DNA of 6,583 nt, taken from contig JADFXZ010000106.1 in assembly GCA_015233265.1 (NCBI GenBank), positions 1 through 6,583 on the forward strand, read 5' to 3'. The notes beneath the pieces are model-generated. The model did no database searches. It was not told the origin of the DNA and saw nothing but the letters and a program-made list of their open reading frames with translations. Every line of letters starts with the position of its first letter. Within the stretch, counting starts at the first letter, position 1. This DNA comes from Nitrospirota bacterium. GTDB taxonomy: Bacteria; Nitrospirota; Thermodesulfovibrionia; Thermodesulfovibrionales; Magnetobacteriaceae. The position numbers and the translations under genes were made by a program. Of the stretch, positions 1-5,879 are shown piece after piece.

Positions 1-1731
1 CACAACGGCAAAAATCTAAAAGAACTCCTTTCTCTGGGCAACGGGGTTTCTCTTTGGTGGTTTACATTAATTGCCGAAAAAAATACCTATAAGTCGGATG
101 CAATTAACAAACTCGCCCAAATGGACGCCATCGTAGAGTATATTAAAGCTAACGATATAAAGAAGATAGTTTTTGCATGCAAAAGCATTAAACTAAAACA
201 GGTTATGAATGACTACTTAAATAATAACGATATAAAAATTATTTTTATAAATTATAACAATTGGTTTTACGGCATACGTCAGAACCAGTATTTTATTTTA
301 ATCGGCAGCATTTTTACGCTCTTCGTTCATTTTATTAATAAAATGGCAGTTACGATGAGAATAAAAGGTAGCTTATCAAAACTCCGCCGCAACTATATAC
401 AAAATACAGCTGCTAAAGACTCAATAATGTCGATGACTTATTTTCCTAGCATCGATGTGCCATCTGCAAAACAGGGTAAATACGTTAATAAATATCTTCA
501 ATCTTTCCAGGAAAGCATGGAAAAGGAATGGAAAAAAGTTATATGGATTTTTATATATGTAAAAAACAACGCTATCTCATTCAGCGATGCAATCAGATAT
601 GCAGAGCTATTTATCAAAAATGGTCATGTAATATATTTTATCGAGGAATTTAATACACTGTATTTGCAACTCAAATCACTTGTGACGCTGTTAATAAATG
701 GCGCTAAATTTATCTCAGCAGAAAAAGAAATAAAGCGTCTGTATTCGTTTGGTGAATATAACTTCTATTCACTGTTACGAAATGACTGGTATCTGTCGCT
801 AATCGGCCCAATCGGCTATTCTGAGATACTGAACTACAACCTGTTTAAGTCGGTATTTAAGAAGTTCGACATAGACAAATGTCTGTATTTATGTGAAATG
901 CATGCATGGGAAAAGGCATTGATCTATGCCAGAGACACAACAAAGACCAGAACGCGGCTCTTTGGTTACCAGTCCGGTGCGATGCCTGAAATGATCTTAA
1001 ACTACTTTCATACGCCGCTGGAAGTGAGGCCAGATGTTCCATATCCGATCGCTGTGCCTGACAAAATAATCTGTAACGGCAGACTGAACTACGACCATAT
1101 GATAAAGTCGGGCTGGACAAAGGACAAGGTTTGCATTGCCGAGGCTGTAAGGTATAACCACCTAAAGCGTTATATGTCAGAAAATCTTCGAAAAGAGAAA
1201 AATCTCGTCCTCGTCGGTTTATCAATAAGCCCCGAAGAGGGAAGCTCTATATTGAGTGTTGTCTATGAGGCATTAAATAATGTCGGGAATATTGTCGTAT
1301 GGATTAAGGCACACCCTTTTTTGCATATTGAAGATGTGTTCAAACTCTCCGGGATTGACCCGGAAGAGTGTTCGTTTCATATAAAAAAAGAGCCTGTCGA
1401 TGAACTGCTCAGTGTGGCTCGTATTGCGATTGTAGGTGAGTCAAGTGTCTCTATCGAGGCCATAGCCCTTGGCTGCGATGTCGTTATCATTGATGTTCCA
1501 CAGTGGATTAATATGTCCCTGCTCAAAAACACACACGCCTCTATGGTTAAAAGGGCGTCCTGCCCAGTGGAATTAAAACGTGTGATTTGCGAAATTATCG
1601 AGCAAGACTACGACGCTGCAAGCCGCAAGGCGGAAGCAAAAAACATCATAGACACTTTTTTCTGTCTTGATTACAACTCCGATGTACCGGAGAGATTCCT
1701 CAGGATTTTGAAAGACGAACCAATTCTTTAG
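1..1731 (+). CDS. Surface carbohydrate biosynthesis protein, TIGR04326-like, GT-B-like (5' end outside window)
   Basis: The frame is open from base 1, and the 40 codons before the first ATG (121) already carry family-like sequence (SLWWFTLIAEK), so the true start lies upstream and 576 residues are visible. I recognise the family from recalled similarity: the LWWF..IAEK start, TYFPSIDVPSAKQGKY (about residues 146-161), CEMHAWEKALIYA (298-310) and GYQSGAMPEMILNYF (322-336). The C-terminal part looks like a GT-B domain, with KAHPF (436-440) and GESSVSIEAIALG (479-491), which resembles the nucleotide-sugar-binding half of capsule and teichoic-type transferases. One hydrophobic stretch (about 98-117) could be a membrane-associated helix. 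The role is probably transfer or assembly of a surface glycan, but no reaction is established from sequence. Where relatives, as I recall them, have a QH pair, this protein has QS. The first 800 bases are much more AT-rich than the rest. It converges on the aminotransferase gene with overlapping ends. Confidence 0.75.
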   Translation, partial: HNGKNLKELLSLGNGVSLWWFTLIAEKNTYKSDAINKLAQMDAIVEYIKANDIKKIVFACKSIKLKQVMNDYLNNNDIKIIFINYNNWFYGIRQNQYFILIGSIFTLFVHFINKMAVTMRIKGSLSKLRRNYIQNTAAKDSIMSMTYFPSIDVPSAKQGKYVNKYLQSFQESMEKEWKKVIWIFIYVKNNAISFSDAIRYAELFIKNGHVIYFIEEFNTLYLQLKSLVTLLINGAKFISAEKEIKRLYSFGEYNFYSLLRNDWYLSLIGPIGYSEILNYNLFKSVFKKFDIDKCLYLCEMHAWEKALIYARDTTKTRTRLFGYQSGAMPEMILNYFHTPLEVRPDVPYPIAVPDKIICNGRLNYDHMIKSGWTKDKVCIAEAVRYNHLKRYMSENLRKEKNLVLVGLSISPEEGSSILSVVYEALNNVGNIVVWIKAHPFLHIEDVFKLSGIDPEECSFHIKKEPVDELLSVARIAIVGESSVSIEAIALGCDVVIIDVPQWINMSLLKNTHASMVKRASCPVELKRVICEIIEQDYDAASRKAEAKNIIDTFFCLDYNSDVPERFLRILKDEPIL

Positions 1732-2776
1732 ACATTTCAAGCAGCGGGGTCAGCTGCTCAACCGGGGCAGTGCCTATTCTTGTCCACTGCCTGAGGTGTT
1801 CCTCTCTGAATGGCCTCCTGAGCAGAATTCCCATGTTGCGGAGGCGCTCACTTAACTGCTCACCGCTGAAATGTACTCCAAGGCGTGCCGCAAGAAAATT
1901 CGCCACACTGCGGCTGGTCTCTATGCCCATTTCGGCAAATTTATCTTTCAGATATTGAAGGCAATGTCGTGTCTCTTTTGTGAATGTAAAGATCTCCTCC
2001 GTATGGTCCAACAGCTCGTCTATCAGCATCAGGGCAAGGGCATTTAGCTCGTGCATTGGCTTTACCTTGCAGAGAGAGTTAATGTTTTCCTCCTGCGACA
2101 ATATATATCCGGCACGAAGCCCGGCAAGCCCCATCGCCTTTGAAAATGTCCTCACAACAATCAGGTTCTCATGGGTTTGAATCATATCGGCCACAGTAAT
2201 GTCATGAAAGAAGAAATACGCCTCGTCAACGACGCATATAACACCGGCGGCCTCACATTTTCTAACGAACTCTCTCAAAATCCCTTCGGGTGGAGCTGCC
2301 CCTATAAAACCATTTGGGTTTTCTAAAACCGCCATGCGCAGATTGCCGTCAATTCTGTCTACATATCCTTCGTAATCGAAATTCAAATCAGCATCGAAAT
2401 CCTGATATATTGCCTCTGCCCCAAACATCTTAGCGTATACGGGGAACATTGCATAGCCCGGACGATGCATGAGAATCGTGTCGTCGGCTTCAATATATGT
2501 CTCGAAAATAGACTTTATGCTCTGGTCTGAGCCGTTGTTAAACAGGATTCGCCCTCTTGGCTGCCCCAAAAACGCGGCGCATTTTTCATAAACAGGCTCC
2601 GGTTCAGGGTAGGTATTAAGCCATTCGCTGTCTACACGGGTGCGAATGCGGCTAATGAATTCGTCTGAGAACGGCTGTGTGCGTTCGCTCCTGTCAAGGC
2701 GTATCTTATAGTAGCGCGATGGTTCTTCTTCATGAATCCTGACAACTTCTGCAATCAGCGGTTTGGGTTTAATCAT
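1700..2776 (-). CDS. HisC-like PLP-dependent aminotransferase (class I/II fold)
   Basis: This is a complete 358-residue fold-type I PLP enzyme, the usual length for histidinol-phosphate aminotransferases. Visible landmarks are YPEPEP (56-61), ENPNG (152-156) with the PLP-contacting Asn153, VVDEAYFFF (182-190) with Asp184 and Tyr187, the Schiff-base lysine Lys213 in RTFSKAMGLAGLRAGY with Arg221, and WTRIGT (331-336) with the carboxylate- or phosphate-binding Arg333. These residues predict an active enzyme. It sits last in a polysaccharide operon with no his genes around it, so a role in making an aminated glycan building block or decoration is more likely than histidine synthesis. HisC-like enzymes in Campylobacter capsule loci make serinol phosphate, which is one precedent. 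The ATG start overlaps the stop of the upstream epimerase (ATGA) and is preceded by GAGGG. The 3' end overlaps the convergent plus-strand gene by 32 bp. The substrate is unknown. Confidence 0.88.
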   Translation of the reverse strand: MIKPKPLIAEVVRIHEEEPSRYYKIRLDRSERTQPFSDEFISRIRTRVDSEWLNTYPEPEPVYEKCAAFLGQPRGRILFNNGSDQSIKSIFETYIEADDTILMHRPGYAMFPVYAKMFGAEAIYQDFDADLNFDYEGYVDRIDGNLRMAVLENPNGFIGAAPPEGILREFVRKCEAAGVICVVDEAYFFFHDITVADMIQTHENLIVVRTFSKAMGLAGLRAGYILSQEENINSLCKVKPMHELNALALMLIDELLDHTEEIFTFTKETRHCLQYLKDKFAEMGIETSRSVANFLAARLGVHFSGEQLSERLRNMGILLRRPFREEHLRQWTRIGTAPVEQLTPLLEMSKELVRLSKS

Positions 2777-3600
2777 AGTCCCTCGAAATAAACATTTCTA
2801 ACGAATTTAACGGCCTGCCTGATGGCGGCCTCCGGGTCTGGCTCCTGCCTTCTCATCTCTATTGACATGTAGCGGCTGTAACCGCTTGCCCTTATCTGTT
2901 CGCTTACTAATTTGTGAATACGCTCAAACCCCATACTTCCCGGTGGCATAAGCCCGGGGTCATTGACATGTACATGTTTGGCGCGCGTAAAGGCCTCCGT
3001 GATGTACGGGGCATCTACCTCGCCTTCATCAATGAGCGCCTTAATATCAATGTGTAGGCCTAAACCTGCGGGATAGCCAGCATTGTTAATCAGCTCATCC
3101 GCCTCCATAACTGTGTTGATAAAGTTTGTCTCAGTCTTTCCAAGCGGTTCGATGCAGAAGAACACGCCCCGCTGCCCTGCCAAAGTCCCAAGTTCACTAA
3201 AAAAATCTACGGCTGAAGCCAGCGCCTCCATCGGGTTTAATCCCTCATCAATCCGGCGGTTTGCCGGTGAGCCAAATACCAGCACCTCACCGCCCAGGTC
3301 GCGGCAGAGGTCCATCATCCTCGTCAGATATTCAATTGTGAGCCTACGCCCATGGCCTTGCCCAAAAACAGTCAGCTTCCGCCTCGTAAAGAGCAGCGCC
3401 TGTAGGCCAGTGACCCTAAGACCGCTGTCTTGAATCATACGGCGCACTTCAATCCTGTCGCGGGCTGAGGTATCAACTGGCTCGTCCCATATCATGCTTG
3501 CCGCCAACTCTATGCCGTCACAGTTGAGACCACTGAGGAGCTTGACAAAGCTCTCAAACCGTTTTGGATACCACGCGACATTCGATACGGCAAGTTTCAT
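2773..3600 (-). CDS. Sugar phosphate isomerase/epimerase, xylose isomerase-like TIM barrel
   Basis: This 275-residue protein has the AP-endonuclease-2/xylose-isomerase-like TIM-barrel pattern. The metal quartet can be placed: Glu151 (FCIEPLG), Asp185 (LHIDIKA), His211 (KHVHVND) and Glu248 (SIEMRR). The spacing nearly matches the ligands known for D-tagatose 3-epimerase (Glu152, Asp185, His211, Glu246), so a divalent-metal cytosolic ketose epimerase or isomerase is a good guess. An early GIELA (29-33) is also typical. Myo-inosose dehydratase/isomerase relatives and hydroxypyruvate isomerase share the fold, so the substrate cannot be fixed. The ATG at 3600 is the only in-frame ATG after the upstream TAA. 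A TAAGGA 12 bases before it is a distant Shine-Dalgarno that includes the stop codon of the nucleotidyltransferase gene. The gene ends by ATGA overlap with the aminotransferase, which suggests the two act on successive steps. Confidence 0.85.
   Translation of the reverse strand: MKLAVSNVAWYPKRFESFVKLLSGLNCDGIELAASMIWDEPVDTSARDRIEVRRMIQDSGLRVTGLQALLFTRRKLTVFGQGHGRRLTIEYLTRMMDLCRDLGGEVLVFGSPANRRIDEGLNPMEALASAVDFFSELGTLAGQRGVFFCIEPLGKTETNFINTVMEADELINNAGYPAGLGLHIDIKALIDEGEVDAPYITEAFTRAKHVHVNDPGLMPPGSMGFERIHKLVSEQIRASGYSRYMSIEMRRQEPDPEAAIRQAVKFVRNVYFEGL
2780..2784 (-). promoter_or_regulatory. Ribosome binding site for the aminotransferase
   Basis: GAGGG ends three bases before the ATG at 2776 and lies inside the last codons of the upstream sugar epimerase. 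It supports this start and suggests independent re-initiation in addition to coupling through the ATGA overlap. Confidence 0.6.
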
Positions 3601-3615
3601 ATTATGACTAATTCC

Positions 3616-3966
3616 TTATCCAAAGATTTCAAGTTTGATACCATCTTTCATAACATTTTCCATAAACGGCGTTGGAATCGACTTCAATCTCAGATATTCG
3701 TTCATTTGAAATATCTTCAGGGATACCAGCTTTCCTGTTTCTAATAATACGTCCATCACTGAGTCATAGAGCTTATCTTTAATTACCCTGTCTTTCTTAT
3801 CGACGACAATCAATATGTCGTAATCCGAGTCAGGCCGCCAATCCATGCGGGAGCGCGAACCAAACAGAGATATCTCCCTTATCTGGTCTTTTAGGGCAGT
3901 GATACCGCGCAAGAAATCTGCCACTATAGGGTCAGTTACTGTCTCAGCACATACTTGCGTAATCAC
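3616..3966 (-). CDS. Small MNT-type nucleotidyltransferase-domain protein
   Basis: This 116-residue protein is essentially one pol-beta/NTP_transf_2 domain. The signature is clear: LFGSRSRMDWRPDSDYDILIVV holds Gly36-Ser37, Arg40 and the metal-binding pair Asp48 and Asp50. The third carboxylate that many active members carry on a later strand is not obvious, because the matching stretch reads KLVSLKIF (79-86), so activity is uncertain. Such proteins are often half of a HEPN-MNT pair, but no HEPN partner is adjacent. Position inside a glycan operon could mean nucleotidylation of a small molecule or protein, or a passenger gene. The start is GTG, forced by an in-frame TGA two codons upstream, and it overlaps the radical SAM stop as GTGA. 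GAGGTG lies over the start itself and there is no well-spaced ribosome site, so translation probably depends on coupling. Confidence 0.82.
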   Translation of the reverse strand: MITQVCAETVTDPIVADFLRGITALKDQIREISLFGSRSRMDWRPDSDYDILIVVDKKDRVIKDKLYDSVMDVLLETGKLVSLKIFQMNEYLRLKSIPTPFMENVMKDGIKLEIFG

Positions 3967-4940
3967 ACCTCAGCGCGCTTTTTTATCTCGTTCATCCTCA
4001 TAGGGCACTCCGCACATGCCTCTGCCTCGTGCGCACGCCCCTCTTTGTGAAGGATTCGCAGCGGCTCCATCAATTTGCTCCACGCCTCTTTTATAGAGAC
4101 ATCATGGCAATTGCCGACAGCCAATTTGCCGTAGTGGTCATTGTAGCACGCCGTAATTGTCCCATCCCACATGATCATCAATCTTTGATAGGGAAATGGG
4201 CAAATCCACGGCGACTGCACTGGTTTAATCATATTTGGCACGTTATCCAGCATTTCATTATACGACACCTGATCAACCTTATCTGCCCAGAAGGCGGTGA
4301 ACTCGTCAAGCCGCTCGCGCAGCTCCGGAATGAGCACGGCCTGAAGCCGCACCTTTGGTGTCTTAGAGCCAAGCTGCTGTTTTAAATCTCTAAGGGTCTC
4401 AATGTTTTTTACGACTGTCTCGAATGTCGCCCCTACGCGGTTTCTCTCATACAACTCTTTCTCAAATCCCTCGAACGAAACCGTGAGCCTGTCAAGGCCG
4501 CTTGCTATGAGTGCCCTTGCCCGCTCTGGGGTAAGCAGCGTGCCGTTTGTGTTGAAAAACACATCAATGAGGCCCTTTTCCTTTGCGTAGCTGATAAATT
4601 TACAGAGGTCTTTGTGGAGCAGCGGCTCCCCTCTGAAGTTAAACTTACAGGCGTAGAGGCCGTTTTCCCCTGCCTCGTCCATTATTTTTTTCAACGTCTC
4701 CCACGACATAAAGCCGTTTTTAATATCAGTCCTCGAATATGTGGTCTTACAAAATGGACACCTCAGATTGCATGTGCTTGTGGTCTCTATGTCAAGATGT
4801 ACGGGGAAGCTGCCCTTGGTGAGCGTCTTAGGGTTATTGTCCCATTTGCTGCGATATTCGACAAATCTCTCGTCTGTGCGGACAAGGATATCCTCTCCTG
4901 AGATGTCATGGTGGATGGTGTCGCCGGCGTTCTTTGCCAT
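3963..4940 (-). CDS. Radical SAM protein with SPASM-like C-terminal cluster region
   Basis: This 325-residue protein has the radical SAM cluster motif CNLRCPFC with Cys57, Cys61 and Cys64, followed by a glycine-rich SAM-binding element RGEPLLH (103-109, the usual GGEP with Arg) and NTNGTLL (130-136). The C-terminal region follows the SPASM layout: Cys247 in WICPFPYQRLMIMWDG, Cys265 in ITACYND, Cys278 in VGNCHD, and Cys309/Cys312 in CAECP. The second Cys of the usual CC pair is Tyr266, so there may be one auxiliary 4Fe-4S cluster rather than two. Known relatives modify peptides or carry out aminoglycoside and sugar chemistry. Between an epimerase and a sugar isomerase, a radical dehydration, epimerisation or oxidation of a sugar is the natural inference. 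No small precursor peptide gene was found next to it. The ATG directly follows the epimerase TAA, with GGAGG six bases before it. Confidence 0.9.
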   Translation of the reverse strand: MAKNAGDTIHHDISGEDILVRTDERFVEYRSKWDNNPKTLTKGSFPVHLDIETTSTCNLRCPFCKTTYSRTDIKNGFMSWETLKKIMDEAGENGLYACKFNFRGEPLLHKDLCKFISYAKEKGLIDVFFNTNGTLLTPERARALIASGLDRLTVSFEGFEKELYERNRVGATFETVVKNIETLRDLKQQLGSKTPKVRLQAVLIPELRERLDEFTAFWADKVDQVSYNEMLDNVPNMIKPVQSPWICPFPYQRLMIMWDGTITACYNDHYGKLAVGNCHDVSIKEAWSKLMEPLRILHKEGRAHEAEACAECPMRMNEIKKRAEV

Positions 4941-5879
4941 TTACCGCCTCCGCCCTTGCGCCCAGCTGACCATGTGGACAATGCCTGCGTTGAAATCAAT
5001 GGCAGGTCGCCAGTTCAGGTCTTTTTTGATGAGGCTGATGTCCGCCACTGTGCCAAACTGGTCTCCTGCTGTGTTCTGGGCAAACTCTATGGGATAGCCT
5101 GGGGCGTTAATCGCGGCTTTCAGCTCATTGAGAAGTTCAGAAACAGTAGTCTTGACACCAGTGCCGAGGTTATATAGCTTGCCATATGTGACCGGATTTT
5201 CGTAAGAAGAAAGCCATGCGGCAACCACGTCGCTGACATTAATAAAGTCGCGGTATCGCTCAGGCGAGCCTTTAACGATTACCGGGCTGCCCTCAAGCAT
5301 ATATGACAGGTAGATGCTCAACATCCCCTGCATCTTATTATCGAGATTTTGTCCCGGGCCGTACACACTAAAAAGGCGAAATACAGTGGTATCAAGGCCA
5401 AGCCTGCCATAGAGGTTGATGTAGGACTCGGCGGCTGCCTTTCCGGCGGCGTAGAATGTCTTTGGTTTAAACGAATGCCCCTCGCCTACGGGCACGTTAT
5501 CCGGGTCACCATAGACACTCATCGAACTTGAGTAGAGAAAGCGAGAAACGCCTTGATCTTTGCACCACTTCAGCATATAAAACGTACTTGCCACGTGGCT
5601 TTTGAAATCATATTCAGGGTCATCGAATGATGCCTCCCCAGAGGACTGCCCCGCAAGGTGAAACACCGCGTCGCACTTAATCCCATCGATGCGCGAATAC
5701 GAACTCTCATGCCCCAGGTCGATATTGATAAAATCCGCCCCCTCAGGAATATTGTCCTCTTTACCGGTGTGGAGATTGTCGAGGACGGTTACGTGATGCC
5801 CCATTTCTAACGATGCCGCGGCAAGGTGTGACCCAATGAAGCCTGCCCCGCCTGTTACAATTATGTGGCGTTTGCTCAT
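4941..5879 (-). CDS. NAD-dependent nucleotide-sugar epimerase/dehydratase (extended SDR, GalE-like)
   Basis: From the chosen ATG the protein has 312 residues, the normal size for extended SDR sugar epimerases. The Rossmann motif TGGAGFIGSH lies at 9-18, Asp34 ends strand 2 (NAD preference), the catalytic Ser is in YSSSMSVYG (Ser119), and Tyr143/Lys147 form the YxxxK pair in YAAGK. RYRDFINVSDVV (208-219) and YNLGTG (236-241) are typical of UDP-hexose 4-epimerases and 4,6-dehydratases. It probably acts in the cytosol on a UDP- or other NDP-sugar. The open frame continues upstream to a GTG at 5930, but I choose 5879 because MSKRHIIVTGG is the standard start, the Rossmann strand begins directly after it, and it overlaps the upstream stop as ATGA. 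The 17 extra upstream codons read like the lost tail of the cytidylyltransferase. Epimerase versus dehydratase is not resolved. Confidence 0.9.
   Translation of the reverse strand: MSKRHIIVTGGAGFIGSHLAAASLEMGHHVTVLDNLHTGKEDNIPEGADFINIDLGHESSYSRIDGIKCDAVFHLAGQSSGEASFDDPEYDFKSHVASTFYMLKWCKDQGVSRFLYSSSMSVYGDPDNVPVGEGHSFKPKTFYAAGKAAAESYINLYGRLGLDTTVFRLFSVYGPGQNLDNKMQGMLSIYLSYMLEGSPVIVKGSPERYRDFINVSDVVAAWLSSYENPVTYGKLYNLGTGVKTTVSELLNELKAAINAPGYPIEFAQNTAGDQFGTVADISLIKKDLNWRPAIDFNAGIVHMVSWAQGRRR
4947..4951 (-). promoter_or_regulatory. Strong ribosome binding site for the radical SAM gene
   Basis: GGAGG lies six bases before the ATG at 4940, inside the last codons (Gly-Arg-Arg-Arg region) of the epimerase. 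It is the best Shine-Dalgarno in the window and fixes this start. It also implies high translation of the radical SAM gene relative to its neighbours, which rely on overlaps. Confidence 0.7.

Noticed and set aside
121..123. ATG as the true start of the plus-strand gene
   Set aside because: The 40 codons before it are open and include the family-like LWWF..IAEK stretch, so the protein begins upstream of the window.
857..1225. 122-residue open frame on the minus strand inside the plus-strand gene
   Set aside because: It lies entirely within a well-supported coding region, shows no recognisable motif and is rich in Cys, Arg and Ser as expected for a shadow frame.
1741..1757. GCAGC-7-GCTGC hairpin just after the plus-strand stop
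   Set aside because: The stem is only 5 bp, it has no following T-run and it lies within the aminotransferase coding sequence, so it is not supported as a terminator.
3616..3966. HEPN-MNT toxin-antitoxin system
   Set aside because: No HEPN-domain gene is next to the MNT-type gene; both neighbours are metabolic enzymes fused to it by operon structure.
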